64,000 nucleotides of DNA from Anaerostipes sp. 992a. GTDB taxonomy: Bacteria > Bacillota > Clostridia > Lachnospirales > Lachnospiraceae. How positions within the stretch are numbered: position 1 is the stretch's first letter; each line of letters begins with the position of its first letter. The stretch lies in contig NZ_MJIG01000004.1 in NCBI RefSeq assembly GCF_001940245.1, positions 186,001 to 250,000 of the forward strand. Direction: 5' to 3'. The notes below the pieces were generated by a model, which saw only the letters and a program-made list of their open reading frames with translations, had not been told where the DNA came from and searched no databases. This document shows positions 1 through 8,809 of this stretch, in pieces. The position numbers and the translations under genes are program-made.

Positions 1-61
1 TTACACCATATCTTGCCAACAGGCTATTAATATCCTCTGCATGCGGTATCAAACTATACAT
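1..61 (-). CDS. N-terminal end of a gene cut by the left edge
   Basis: An ATG on the minus strand (bases 61-59) follows a good ribosome binding site (AAAGGAG) at suitable spacing and opens 20 codons that run off the window. The peptide begins MYSLIPHAEDINSLLARYGV. It is too short to identify. It lies just downstream of the terminator of the transglutaminase operon, so it is probably a separate transcription unit. Confidence 0.45.
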   Translation of the reverse strand, partial: MYSLIPHAEDINSLLARYGV

Positions 62-93
62 ATTCTCCACTCCTTTCAAATTTATATAGAAAA

Positions 94-121
94 AAGGCGT
101 CCTGATCATTCAGGACGCCTT
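94..121 (-). terminator. Intrinsic terminator of the moxR-DUF58-transglutaminase operon
   Basis: A perfect 12-bp stem (94-105 with 110-121) with a 4-nt loop is followed on the minus strand by a run of six T. It lies about 50 bases after the transglutaminase stop codon. Confidence 0.9.
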
Positions 122-169
122 CGTCATTTCTATAGTACTATTCTAAACAAGTTGTCATAGTTTGTCAAT

Positions 170-2212
170 TTACAAAATATCACGGCAAGCAATAAATACA
201 TCAAATAAATTCATGTATGCCGGCAGCTTTTGCCGATATTCATCTCTCACCTTTTTTGCCGCCACATATACCTTATCCTCTTCTTCCTGCATCATCTCAT
301 GATCGCTATATCGCGCACATTGGATGATCTGACCAATCTCGGCTTCTTTCTCCATACTGTAACGTTCCCAGGTATCTGCATAATGCAGGATTCTTTCCCG
401 TCTTCCCATTCTCTGTTTCTGATAATGATACCATGCAGATACAAGAAATACTCGAAGAATAATAAGAAAAATGATAAATCCAAAAAGCTTGATACCGCCA
501 AGAACCAATTCTCCAGTGGACATCGTAAGCTTTGGAAGGCTTGGAAGCTCAATCTCTCTGGCATCGCTGGCAGCAACCAATGTATTTCCAGGAACCACAT
601 CCACCGGTACCCATCCTACTCTATCTGCATAGACTTCCACCCACGCATAGGCATTCTCCTCTTCCATATTCACAACCATTTTTCCGCCCGTTACTGTTCC
701 ATCCCGAAAGTCCTCTTCCTTTAAGACATAACCTTCTACATATCTGGCAGGTATCCCACAGCTTCGGAACATAAAGACAGCTGCTGATGCGTATTGGGAG
801 CAATATCCCCTTTGGGACTTCTGAAGAAAATATAGGGTCGGGTCTTCCCCTTTTGGTGTATCAACAACACTGGAAGTATAGGTATAACGACTTCTTAAAT
901 ATGAACGGATATTCTTCTTCGTCTGTCTCAGAGAATCCCCTCGCTGAAAGAATTCCTTTCGCATCTTTTGTATTTCTTCCTGAAGATTGTCAGGAATGGA
1001 TAAATAATGCTTTTTTGCATTTTCCCTTGCTTCCTGTTCTCTGGCATAAAATTTCCTGGAAAGTGCTTCATCATATTCCGGAACCCGGATATCCAACAAC
1101 TCATCAAAGCTTTCTACCGATACATACGGAATCTGCTGCTTTTTCGAATTTCCGATCTCTTCATCCTCATTCGCCTCAGAAGCAGGGATAAAATACGGTA
1201 TCAGATCCATTTTCTCATCTTCTGACATGTATTGAATCGTCATATTCTTTCCTGTGGATGAAACCGAACTTCTATCCCTTTGCTCCAGTTCCTCCATAAC
1301 TTCATAATCCCACAGCCAGGTTACTTCATCCTCTCCACTCATAGCTGTTTCATCTTTGCGCCATTTTCCAGAAGCATAATCCCTTCCGACATATCCTCGC
1401 AGGTAGAACGGATCTTCCACAGAATCCAATGTCACTCGGATTTTTACACCTGTATCATGACGACGAACAGCTTCTTGCTTTAAATCACCAAAATTTAAAG
1501 TAAAGACCGATTTCTTTCCTCTGACAATATTATTGGCATATTCCATAACAACCAGGCTCCCCTGACGGATGCTGTTCATCTTCTGTCCAAACAATTCTGT
1601 GGAAGGATACACCTCAAAGATCATTGCCATGAGTACCAAAAGAGTAAATCCTATCATTGCACATTTGGGCTTATGATGTTCCATATAATACAGCCCTATG
1701 ATTCCTGCAAAATATAAGAAAAAATCCCCATGAACAGCCCTTGGTGCAAGAATCAGAATCATTACCATCACCGGCATTGTATATAAAACTACCAGGCCAC
1801 ATCTTCTTCGGCTTAATAATAAAATTCCACTATAAAGCAATAATACGATTACAACAAAAATGATCATATCTGACTGTCCAGTCTTTTCATTGGCATCTGC
1901 AAAATATGTAAAATCCCGATGGAAGGTGGTATTAACAATATCAAACAGGCGATTTGCCAAAACCTTACCGCCTCGCAAACAGGATTCACCCTCATACAAT
2001 ACATATCCAGCCAGGCCACAATACTGGACATACTGAATCCATCGAAGCTGCTGGTTGTTGTGAAACAGATCCGAAGACAGAACACTCCAATATAGAAAGA
2101 AAAATACCGCTACGATCACAACAAAGCCTTGATATCCTTCTACACCAAAACCGGTACATATTCCATATATAACTGATAAATATACACAAAACAATAAGAA
2201 TAATTTCTTCAT
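170..2212 (-). CDS. Membrane-anchored transglutaminase-like protein (TgpA type), catalytic His replaced by Tyr
   Basis: This 680-residue protein has several N-terminal membrane segments within residues 1-205, an extracellular region with a transglutaminase-core domain at about 440-550, a further membrane segment at about 565-590 and a cytoplasmic tail. The core shows the nucleophile motif GYCSQYA (Cys near residue 469) and the Asp motif GWVPVDVVPG. The position that is normally the catalytic His (family pattern HAWVEVY) reads AYAWVEVY, encoded by TAT. It is the last gene of an operon with a DUF58-like protein and a MoxR ATPase, with an 8-base gap. That trio is common in bacteria and is thought to act on envelope proteins, but substrates are unknown. 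The ATG start is supported by AGGAG. The active-site change may make the protein non-catalytic. Confidence 0.85.
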   Translation of the reverse strand: MKKLFLLFCVYLSVIYGICTGFGVEGYQGFVVIVAVFFFLYWSVLSSDLFHNNQQLRWIQYVQYCGLAGYVLYEGESCLRGGKVLANRLFDIVNTTFHRDFTYFADANEKTGQSDMIIFVVIVLLLYSGILLLSRRRCGLVVLYTMPVMVMILILAPRAVHGDFFLYFAGIIGLYYMEHHKPKCAMIGFTLLVLMAMIFEVYPSTELFGQKMNSIRQGSLVVMEYANNIVRGKKSVFTLNFGDLKQEAVRRHDTGVKIRVTLDSVEDPFYLRGYVGRDYASGKWRKDETAMSGEDEVTWLWDYEVMEELEQRDRSSVSSTGKNMTIQYMSEDEKMDLIPYFIPASEANEDEEIGNSKKQQIPYVSVESFDELLDIRVPEYDEALSRKFYAREQEARENAKKHYLSIPDNLQEEIQKMRKEFFQRGDSLRQTKKNIRSYLRSRYTYTSSVVDTPKGEDPTLYFLQKSQRGYCSQYASAAVFMFRSCGIPARYVEGYVLKEEDFRDGTVTGGKMVVNMEEENAYAWVEVYADRVGWVPVDVVPGNTLVAASDAREIELPSLPKLTMSTGELVLGGIKLFGFIIFLIILRVFLVSAWYHYQKQRMGRRERILHYADTWERYSMEKEAEIGQIIQCARYSDHEMMQEEEDKVYVAAKKVRDEYRQKLPAYMNLFDVFIACRDIL

Positions 2213-2220
2213 GCTCGCTC

Positions 2221-3195
2221 CTATAATGATAAATAAAAGATATCCTCCTGTAAATTCTTTGCTCTGACATATTCGGTCATTGCAAATTCCCTCTGAATCG
2301 AATTTTCATCACGAATCACCGCAATGGCTTTCCCATAATAAGAAGGCAGAGGAAGTCCCTTTCCAGTCGTAATCACGTGGGTGATCATACTCATATCCTT
2401 GGGTCGCTCCAATAGACGATCAGCCCGTAGCAAATCAAAAATTCTTCCAAATACGGGAAGATAATCTTCCCAGTCCTCCACCACGAACTGTTCCATCCCA
2501 AATAGCAGTCGATGACAATACCGATGCTTTAAAAGCGTACTGGATACCGCATATACGACCAACAAAAAACAAGTTCGAATTGACAGATCCTGCTCATACA
2601 TCAGGCTGTTCAAATCCAGATACAGCATAGGCTCTGTCTTATCTTCCTGCTTTTTTGTTCCCGTCAGTCTCACATTACCATACTCTTCTACGGCATCTGA
2701 AATTTCCCCATTCTCAATGCTATATTCTTTGGGCAACACCAATATCTTTTCATAAAAGTCCACGTTCTTTTTAAATTGAAAACAGCCACACAGATCCTTT
2801 AGATAGAATTCATTGATTTCGATTTCCAGACAGTCACATTGCTTAAGCTCATGCTCCAACACTACTTTTCCGTCTGTTCTCCGCTGTAAAAGTAACGATT
2901 CCCGGACCTTTTGGGTCTTTCTTTCCATAATAGATGTGTACTGTACCTCTACTATGATTTCCCTTGTTTCAAAAATCCTTTGTTTGGGAACCTCAATGAT
3001 CAGCTCAAACTTTTCTCCCTGCCGATAGACCTTCTTATATTCATTAAAGGATATATCAACATAACGAATCATTCTTCTTCCCTTGAAAAAAGAATATCCA
3101 AGCATAACAAATAAGAATGCCAACAGGCAGCCTCCCATGACATTCTGATAAATAAGAAAATATATAAAGCTAAATCCAAGAAACACCAGATACAT
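2221..3195 (-). CDS. DUF58-like membrane protein, divergent
   Basis: The 324-residue protein starts with two close membrane segments (about residues 1-38), followed by a beta-rich domain and a segment around TEPMLYLDLNSLMYEQ that resembles the start of the vWA-like part of DUF58 proteins. The usual DUF58 signature, an arginine-rich GDxxRxIxW stretch, is not visible, so it is a degenerate member assigned mainly by context. It sits between moxR (1-base gap) and the transglutaminase (8-base gap), the standard gene order of MoxR-DUF58-transglutaminase operons. The family is proposed to act with MoxR chaperones on envelope processes; no biochemical role can be claimed here. Confidence 0.7.
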   Translation of the reverse strand: MYLVFLGFSFIYFLIYQNVMGGCLLAFLFVMLGYSFFKGRRMIRYVDISFNEYKKVYRQGEKFELIIEVPKQRIFETREIIVEVQYTSIMERKTQKVRESLLLQRRTDGKVVLEHELKQCDCLEIEINEFYLKDLCGCFQFKKNVDFYEKILVLPKEYSIENGEISDAVEEYGNVRLTGTKKQEDKTEPMLYLDLNSLMYEQDLSIRTCFLLVVYAVSSTLLKHRYCHRLLFGMEQFVVEDWEDYLPVFGRIFDLLRADRLLERPKDMSMITHVITTGKGLPLPSYYGKAIAVIRDENSIQREFAMTEYVRAKNLQEDIFYLSL

Positions 3196-3196
3196 G

Positions 3197-4132
3197 CTAT
3201 CTTTTCCTTTCCATTCCCCTTGGCACCGGAATCTGCTCCAGTATGGTCATCAAGATCTGACCACTCTTCCTGTTTTCCAGCTTCGCATACCTGCTTAGCC
3301 TTACCCGATGACTGGCCGTGTCCACTAAGATTCTCTTTACATCAGAAGGAATCACATAATCTCTTCCTTCTAAAAATGCATTGGCCTTAGACATCTTTAA
3401 AATATCAAAGGATCCCCTTGGGCTGATCCCCATCTCCAGAAGTTGATTATTCCTGGTCGCATTCACAATGGAAACAATATATTCATAAATCTGGTCACTG
3501 ACATAGACATGCTTTACCTGATTACGAATCTCAAGAACATCGGTAATTTCCAGTGCTTCATTTAAGGATAAGATCTTTTCCCGAATATTCTCTTCCTTTA
3601 GCATCTGAATCTCACTCATCATATCCGGATATCCAATGGAAATTCCGATCATAAAATGATCCATCTGAGATTCTGGAAGCATATTCCCGGAAAGGCTTAA
3701 TGGATTCTGTGTCGCGATCACCACATAAGGATCCGGAAGCACCGTCACATGATCATCCACCTTAAGCTTTTTATCCTCCATCATCTTCACCAGCATGGAC
3801 TGGATCTTTGGTGAAGAACAATTAATCTCGTCAGCCATCAATAAATGTGCCGTCTCCTTCTCTTCTTCTCTCTTCCCAAACCTCTGATGATGAACGCTGT
3901 AATAAGCAAGATCCTTCGGCATAAGATCCGGCGTAAATAAAATTCTCTGATAATTAAGTCCCAGCACTCTTGCAAATGCCAATGCCATCGTTGTTTTCCC
4001 TACTCCTGGAATATCCTGGATCATTATATGGCCTCCTGCAAGAATCGCCGTCATCACTCTCTTGATCATCTCTTCTTTTCCGATCACTACTTTGGAAATC
4101 TCATCCATCCCATTCTTGGCTTTATTCACCAT
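3197..4132 (-). CDS. MoxR-family AAA+ ATPase
   Basis: This cytoplasmic ATPase of about 311 residues has Walker A GVGKTTMA, Walker B LLMADEIN, a sensor-like segment VVIATQNPLSLSG and a C-terminal lid domain with the arginine-rich end expected for MoxR proteins. MoxR proteins are thought to be chaperones that mature partner vWA or DUF58 proteins, and here the partner gene follows immediately. An upstream GTG at 4141 would add three residues, but the purine-rich ribosome binding site fits the ATG at 4132 better. The gene is first in its operon, with a well-formed promoter about 60 bases upstream. Confidence 0.9.
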   Translation of the reverse strand: MVNKAKNGMDEISKVVIGKEEMIKRVMTAILAGGHIMIQDIPGVGKTTMALAFARVLGLNYQRILFTPDLMPKDLAYYSVHHQRFGKREEEKETAHLLMADEINCSSPKIQSMLVKMMEDKKLKVDDHVTVLPDPYVVIATQNPLSLSGNMLPESQMDHFMIGISIGYPDMMSEIQMLKEENIREKILSLNEALEITDVLEIRNQVKHVYVSDQIYEYIVSIVNATRNNQLLEMGISPRGSFDILKMSKANAFLEGRDYVIPSDVKRILVDTASHRVRLSRYAKLENRKSGQILMTILEQIPVPRGMERKR

Positions 4133-4197
4133 CTTCCCCACTTCCTCTCCATTTTAAATCCATTCTTCGATAAAATATCCGATCATCATTTACTCTT

Positions 4198-4226
4198 ATT
4201 CTACACGAAATCATTTTTTTCCGCAA
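4198..4226 (-). promoter_or_regulatory. SigA-type promoter of the moxR operon
   Basis: On the minus strand, -35 TTGCGG and -10 TAGAAT are separated by exactly 17 bases. It lies between the hydratase terminator and moxR. Confidence 0.65.
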
Positions 4227-4235
4227 CACAAGGAA

Positions 4236-4271
4236 ACAGGATGCCTCCAGCTTCTGCCGAAGACATCCTGT
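4236..4271 (-). terminator. Probable terminator after the hydratase gene
   Basis: An 8-bp stem (4236-4243 with 4264-4271) around a partly paired interior lies about 50 bases past the hydratase stop. The tail on the minus strand (TTCCTTGTGTT) is only moderately T-rich, so termination may be incomplete. Confidence 0.5.
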
Positions 4272-4322
4272 GATATATCGATATTTGGTTATATTCAAAC
4301 CTGTGGACAAATCTTATATTCT

Positions 4323-6614
4323 TTATCCACGATAATAGTTGATCAGGCATCCCTTTAAGATAATCGTACGCTCATCATCAGTCAATTCGCCCATCTTTAA
4401 AGTAAATTCTTTTAATTCAGAACCGGATACAACATAAGCCTTGATTTCTGTCAGCTTATCTTCGATCGCCTTTCTGATCTCTGGAATAAACAGATAATCG
4501 CCATTCGCAAATGGAAGATCCTCACCATCAATCAAGAATGGAAGCATACCCCAGTTGATCAGGTTGGAACGATAACGCTTTGTAGCATATTCATTGGCAA
4601 TATTGGCCCATCCGCCTAATACCTTCTGGCAGGAAGCTGCCTGTTCACGGGCAGAACCATCTCCTGGTTTTACTGCAAAGATGGTACTTCCAACACCCAG
4701 ATTGTCCTTTCCAATAGAAGGATATACCGTATGAATGGTATCCATTACTGGCTTTAACTCTGGAAGTGCCTCTACTGGACACTGACTCGCTTCAATGGCC
4801 TTTTGTGCTTTCTGAACTTCCTTCGCTCTTCCTACATATGCAGGATCTTTTCTAGATAACGCAAACTCTGCCAATCCCAGAGGGTTAGAACGATAAGAAG
4901 ATGTCTCACCGGATGGAATCAATTCATCGGTAGTCGTAACTGGATCATGAATCTCAGATACCACTTTTAATATCATATTTTCTGGAAGTGCAGACATCTC
5001 TGGCCAATCTTTGATGTTTGGTCCAAATTTAATTTCTACGCTTTCATCTGCAACTCCTTTAGAATCAAATACACGGTTATCATAAATTGTCTTATCGAAA
5101 TGATACTTTGGTTTTGTATAGTCAACGTCTACCATATCTGTTGCAGGTGTTAAATAGCCTTTGTTTGCTGCGGTCGCTGCAATAGAACGAGCATCCATCA
5201 GTGCTACAGAAGAAATCTGTCCGCTCTGTAATTTAGAACCTTCGCGGTTCGGGAAGTTTCTCGTTGTATGACGGATAGAAAATGCATTATTGGCAGGTGT
5301 ATCACCAGCACCGAAGCAAGGACCACAAAAGGCAGTTTTTACAATAGCTCCAGTTGCCAGCAGATCTGCAACGGTTCCATTCTTAGCCAGTTCCATAAAG
5401 ATCGGTGTACTTGCAGGATATACACTTAAAGTAAATTCATCTGCACCAATATTAGCTCCTTTTAAGATATCCCTTGCGTCACAGATGTTTTCATAACCTC
5501 CACCTGCACATCCAGCGATAATTCCCTGTTCTACATATAATCTGCCGTTTCTTACTTTATCTCTTAATGTATAATCAACTGCTCCATCTAAGCTTACCAA
5601 TGCTTTCTTTTCTACATCAGCAAGAATATCATCTAAGTTTGCATTCAGTTCTTCGATGGTATATGTATTGCTTGGATGGAATGGCATTGCGATCATTGGT
5701 TTTACTGCACTTAAATCTACTTCTACCATGCCATCATAATAAGTAACTGCCCCTGGAGCCAGTTCTTTATATTCTTCCGGTCTCTGATGAATTTCATAAA
5801 ATTCTTTAATCTTATCATCTGTTTTCCAAATAGAAGAAAGGCAGGTTGTTTCTGTAGTCATAACATCAATGCCGATACGGAAATCTGCACTTAAATTCTC
5901 TACACCAGGACCAACAAATTCCATAACTTTATTATTTACATATCCATTTGCAAATACTTCTCCGATAATTGCTAAAGCTACGTCCTGAGGTCCAACTCCC
6001 TTTTCTGGTTTTCCTTTTAAATAAATACCTACTACACCTGGCATATTAATGTCATAAGTTCTGGAAAGAAGCTGTTTTACCAGCTCTGGTCCTCCTTCTC
6101 CCATTGCCATGGTTCCTAAAGCTCCATAGCGGGTATGGGAATCAGATCCTAAGATCATCTTACCGCCACCTGCCAGCATTTCTCTTGCAAACTGATGGAT
6201 AACAGCCTGATGAGGAGGAACATAGATTCCACCATAACGTTTTGCACATGTCAGACCAAATACATGGTCATCCTCATTAATCGTACCACCTACTGCACAT
6301 AAAGAATTATGGCAGTTTGTGAGCACATAAGGAATTGGGAATTTTTCAATTCCTGATGCACGACATGTCTGAATGATACCAACAAATGTAATATCATGTG
6401 ATGTTAATTTATCAAATTTAATTTTTAACTTTTCCATATTACCGGAAACATTATGTTCTTTTAAGATGCCATATGCAATGGTATTCTTTGCTGCATCTTC
6501 TTTTGCCATAACCTGTCCCGTTGCTTTTTTCAGTTCGTCTGCCTGCTCTGGTCCATCTGGAATAATCGTTGTTCCATTTACCAGATACGCTCCGCCTGGA
6601 TATAATTTAACCAT
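4323..6614 (-). CDS. Aconitase-superfamily hydratase (YbhJ-like)
   Basis: This 763-residue protein belongs to the aconitase/isopropylmalate isomerase superfamily. The 4Fe-4S ligand region is visible as [12 protein letters not shown] (two Cys spaced CxxC) together with the earlier Cys in TNCHNS, and a swivel domain forms the last ~200 residues. Length and opening sequence ([20 protein letters not shown]) resemble the YbhJ-type hydratases of clostridia and E. coli rather than AcnA (about 890 residues). Whether it isomerises citrate or another hydroxy-acid cannot be decided from sequence. It is a single-gene unit with its own promoter and terminator, and the start has an AGGAGG site 7 bases upstream. 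Confidence 0.88.
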   Translation of the reverse strand: MVKLYPGGAYLVNGTTIIPDGPEQADELKKATGQVMAKEDAAKNTIAYGILKEHNVSGNMEKLKIKFDKLTSHDITFVGIIQTCRASGIEKFPIPYVLTNCHNSLCAVGGTINEDDHVFGLTCAKRYGGIYVPPHQAVIHQFAREMLAGGGKMILGSDSHTRYGALGTMAMGEGGPELVKQLLSRTYDINMPGVVGIYLKGKPEKGVGPQDVALAIIGEVFANGYVNNKVMEFVGPGVENLSADFRIGIDVMTTETTCLSSIWKTDDKIKEFYEIHQRPEEYKELAPGAVTYYDGMVEVDLSAVKPMIAMPFHPSNTYTIEELNANLDDILADVEKKALVSLDGAVDYTLRDKVRNGRLYVEQGIIAGCAGGGYENICDARDILKGANIGADEFTLSVYPASTPIFMELAKNGTVADLLATGAIVKTAFCGPCFGAGDTPANNAFSIRHTTRNFPNREGSKLQSGQISSVALMDARSIAATAANKGYLTPATDMVDVDYTKPKYHFDKTIYDNRVFDSKGVADESVEIKFGPNIKDWPEMSALPENMILKVVSEIHDPVTTTDELIPSGETSSYRSNPLGLAEFALSRKDPAYVGRAKEVQKAQKAIEASQCPVEALPELKPVMDTIHTVYPSIGKDNLGVGSTIFAVKPGDGSAREQAASCQKVLGGWANIANEYATKRYRSNLINWGMLPFLIDGEDLPFANGDYLFIPEIRKAIEDKLTEIKAYVVSGSELKEFTLKMGELTDDERTIILKGCLINYYRG

Positions 6615-6648
6615 TTCAGTTCCTCCTATAATTCACGCTTTTGAAGGA

Positions 6649-6677
6649 ATTATATCACAATCCTTCATATTTGTAAA
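6649..6677 (-). promoter_or_regulatory. SigA-type promoter of the hydratase gene
   Basis: Minus-strand -35 TTTACA and -10 TATAAT are separated by 17 bases, about 35 bases upstream of the start codon. Confidence 0.75.
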
Positions 6678-6733
6678 ATAATATTTTGATTCCTGCCTTG
6701 ATTCAAAGCCAGAATCTCAGATTTGAAAAAATA

Positions 6734-6755
6734 TGGCGTGACAAAAGCCACGCCA
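6734..6755 (-). terminator. Intrinsic terminator of the acyltransferase gene
   Basis: A 7-bp GC-rich stem (6734-6740 with 6749-6755) is followed on the minus strand by TATTTTTTC. It starts about 10 bases after the plsC-like stop. Confidence 0.85.
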
Positions 6756-6764
6756 GAACCCTTT

Positions 6765-7496
6765 TTATAAGATTGCGTTCCCCTCTTCCTCCTTAGTCCG
6801 ACAAATAGCCTCACGAACACGGTCTTCTACCATCTTCGCAATCTCCGGTGTCTTCATTCCCTGATATTCTTCATAATAAATCGGTGTCAAATACCGTACA
6901 TACACCTTGACCTTCTTCACACTTCCAGAATCAAATGGATAAAAGGAATTCATAATTGCTACCGGTACAATGGGACACTTAGCCTTGGTGGCACTTTTAA
7001 AAGTCCCCGCCTTAAACTCTCCTGGAACATTCCCGTTCTTTGACCTGGTTCCCTCTGGAAAAATCAGATAATTCCTGCCTGACTTTACTTCCTTTGCCAT
7101 CTGTTTGATCACACTCATAGACTGGCGGATATCATCCCGATCGATATAAATTCCTCGTACTAGCCGGATAATATCCTTGACAAAAAAAACGTTGGACATT
7201 TCCTTCTTAATGACGATTCCAAATGGTCGTTCATGTGTCTTAAAAAACACCAGGCTGTCAAACAGGCCCTGATGATTGGAAAATAAAATGTAGCCATTTT
7301 CCTTCGGAAGCTGTTCCATCCCTTTCGCATCGATTTCCACTCTTCCTGCCCTGCAAATCTTTCCCATTAGCCGATGTACAAATGTAAATGCTTCTTCTTC
7401 TGAATATTTTTCCGTATTCCCATATTTTTTAATCTGATAAAACCAGAATGGTACAAATACAATACATCGGACTACCATTAATATAATTCTTTTCAT
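6765..7496 (-). CDS. plsC: 1-acyl-sn-glycerol-3-phosphate acyltransferase (PlsC family)
   Basis: The 243-residue protein has a hydrophobic N-terminus (IILMVVRCIVFVPFWFY) and the acyltransferase motifs: NHQGLFDSL (HX4D catalytic box), a block II-like region around GIYIDRDD, FPEGTRSK (block III, substrate phosphate binding) and a Pro-rich block near CPIVPVAI. It would acylate lysophosphatidic acid to phosphatidic acid at the inner membrane face. It is monocistronic, with its own terminator. Clostridia carry several PlsC paralogues, so the gene symbol marks the family rather than proven orthology. Confidence 0.87.
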   Translation of the reverse strand: MKRIILMVVRCIVFVPFWFYQIKKYGNTEKYSEEEAFTFVHRLMGKICRAGRVEIDAKGMEQLPKENGYILFSNHQGLFDSLVFFKTHERPFGIVIKKEMSNVFFVKDIIRLVRGIYIDRDDIRQSMSVIKQMAKEVKSGRNYLIFPEGTRSKNGNVPGEFKAGTFKSATKAKCPIVPVAIMNSFYPFDSGSVKKVKVYVRYLTPIYYEEYQGMKTPEIAKMVEDRVREAICRTKEEEGNAIL

Positions 7497-7552
7497 ACAG
7501 CTCTCCTTTATCCCCTATAGCCTTTATTGTATCACTTTTCGTTTTGATTGTC

Positions 7553-7579
7553 ACCACGATTCCCATCTCGCATACTATA
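7553..7579 (+). promoter_or_regulatory. SigK-like promoter of the Gly/Cys-rich gene
   Basis: The sequence reads AC, 16 bases, then CATACTATA, which matches the late mother-cell sigma factor pattern AC-N16/17-CATANNNTA known from Bacillus. It lies 30 bases before the start codon. The same arrangement occurs before the small gene at 8585-8785. Confidence 0.5.
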
Positions 7580-7609
7580 TACTGTAATCAAAAAATCGGA
7601 GGTATTCCA

Positions 7610-7843
7610 ATGAGCGATTTAGCTGCAACTGGATGTGGAAATGGATGTGGAGGAAATAGCTGCGGATGCGGTGGAAACAGCTTGTTATTGATCATCCTCT
7701 TATTATGTTGCTGCAACAATGGAGATAGTTCTTTATTCGGAGGCGACTGCGGATGTGGAAACGATAACTTCTTATTATGGATTATCATTCTGTTCTGCTG
7801 TGGCGGATGTGGCGGCGGATGCAATGGTGGCTGTGGCTGCTAG
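7610..7843 (+). CDS. Gly/Cys-rich small protein (chorion-like high-cysteine type)
   Basis: This 77-residue protein begins MSDLAATGCGNGCGG. It alternates Gly/Cys-rich stretches with two hydrophobic blocks (NSLLLIILLLCCCNN and NFLLWIIILFCC) and ends in CGGGCNGGCGC. About a fifth of the residues are Cys. Such proteins are found in spore-forming clostridia and are often annotated as chorion-class high-cysteine proteins; the function is unknown. A structural spore-layer or disulfide-rich coat role is an inference, supported by the SigK-like promoter. The ATG at 7610 has GGAGGT 8 bases upstream. The hydrophobic-CC motif is shared with the small protein at 8585-8785. Confidence 0.8.
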   Translation: MSDLAATGCGNGCGGNSCGCGGNSLLLIILLLCCCNNGDSSLFGGDCGCGNDNFLLWIIILFCCGGCGGGCNGGCGC

Positions 7844-7862
7844 TTTCTAATTTGATCCAGAC

Positions 7863-7919
7863 AAAGGAGCTGTGGCAAAACGAAGTGAAATAATTTCACT
7901 TCTGGAGCCCAGCTCCTTT
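7863..7919 (+). terminator. Branched terminator-like hairpin after the Gly/Cys-rich gene
   Basis: The outer stem (7863-7871 with 7911-7919, 9 bp) encloses a second perfect stem (7882-7890 with 7894-7902). It is followed by CTTTTATG. It may terminate the Gly/Cys-rich transcript, or be the 5' domain of the large structured RNA that begins 12 bases later. Confidence 0.6.
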
Positions 7920-7931
7920 CTTTTATGAAAT

Positions 7932-8583
7932 AAAATGCGGGTTTTGTGGACTAAATGAAGAAGAAAATTTCTCCTCCTGCGCCTAGGATGCCAGAACGTA
8001 AGAACAACCAAAGCTGTCTGGATTTACCCCGAGCCAAACCCTAATCCGCTCCGCTAGTCGGGCTTGGCATGGCACAAGACGAACTGCATTCCTTTTTTCC
8101 ATAACAGTTGGAAAGGTAAGTAAACTTCCCTACCAACTGTCCTATGGAAAACAGTCATCTTCGATGCCTGAAGCAGTTCTGGTGATAGAATCCAGCCAAC
8201 AGGTTGTTCTAACATTCCGCATATGTCGCTTTCGGAGAAGTTTTCTTCTTTGCCACACTCCGTTTCTCCACACGAATATGAGAGAAGCCAATATACTACA
8301 AAGAACGAAACCATTCCGGTAAAGCAATCTGCGAAGGAGCTTACATGTTTTCTCAGGCAGAAAATCTTTACCAAAAGCAATGCTTTTGGTCGTCCATAAG
8401 GACAAATGGCTGGAAGCTTGCTTACATAGCCATTTGTCCCTGGACGAGAAATAAGATTTTCGTCTGTCATGGTATAGAACAAGAGAAAACATGTATCAGA
8501 TTTGGAAGCTCCGTAGTCTGATTGCTAATCGGAATGATTTCGTTCTCACTCACTATCCCATAGTCAAAGAAACCCGCATTTTT
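7932..8583 (+). ncRNA. Candidate large ornate structured RNA (about 650 nt), family not identified
   Basis: The stretch has no ORF with a ribosome binding site but forms an unusually complete nested fold. A terminal helix pairs 7932-7944 with 8570-8582 and continues 7949-7953 with 8561-8565. A 5' domain is closed by a 17-bp helix (7958-7974 with 8234-8250) and holds 8002-8009/8202-8209, 8018-8024/8189-8195 and a long hairpin (8095-8111 with 8133-8151). A 3' domain is closed by 8302-8320/8528-8546 and holds 8323-8329/8520-8526, 8336-8342/8506-8512, 8343-8354/8483-8494, 8361-8368/8453-8460, 8370-8378/8382-8390 and 8400-8411/8428-8439. Two crossing 5-bp pairings (8028-8032/8058-8062 and 8033-8037/8064-8068) could form a pseudoknot. 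Wobble pairs (7945/8569, 7968/8240, 8025/8188, 8319/8529, 8412/8427) favour the + strand; one mismatch (8311/8537) would be a wobble only on the minus strand. The 3' side ends in T6. Size and style recall ROOL, GOLLD or OLE RNAs, but I cannot assign a family. Confidence 0.7.
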
Positions 8584-8584
8584 T

Positions 8585-8785
8585 CTATTTACAGCACATG
8601 ATTAAAAGTATTAACAACAGATTATTGGAAATTCCTCTTTTTTTTCGCCATTGTACCTCCACATAAGCATCTACTGCCTCCTGCTCCTTGCAGGCTTTCT
8701 CCCCTTGCCCTTCTTCATTTAGTCGCATACATTCCTCATCGATTTCATATACCGTATTTTCTTCTTCCACTAATTTGGTACTCAT
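8585..8785 (-). CDS. Small protein with hydrophobic-CC tail, unknown function
   Basis: This 66-residue ORF starts at ATG 8785, preceded by GGAGGTGA at 8-base spacing. The first 50 residues are acidic and charged (MSTKLVEEENTVYEIDEECM). The protein ends RGISNNLLLILLIMCCK, which strongly resembles the two hydrophobic blocks of the Gly/Cys-rich protein at 7610-7843 (NSLLLIILLLCCC). A SigK-like promoter lies just upstream. No domain is recognised. A spore-layer partner of the Gly/Cys-rich protein is plausible but unproven. Its stop codon lies 2 bases from the end of the structured RNA region. Confidence 0.65.
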   Translation of the reverse strand: MSTKLVEEENTVYEIDEECMRLNEEGQGEKACKEQEAVDAYVEVQWRKKRGISNNLLLILLIMCCK

Positions 8786-8809
8786 AATTTCAATCACCTC
8801 CCCATAAAA

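Noticed and set aside
8054-8492. Two overlapping minus-strand ORFs of 142 and 116 codons
   Set aside because: Neither has a ribosome binding site or protein-like conserved pattern, and both lie entirely in the highly self-complementary region, so they are by-products of the RNA structure.
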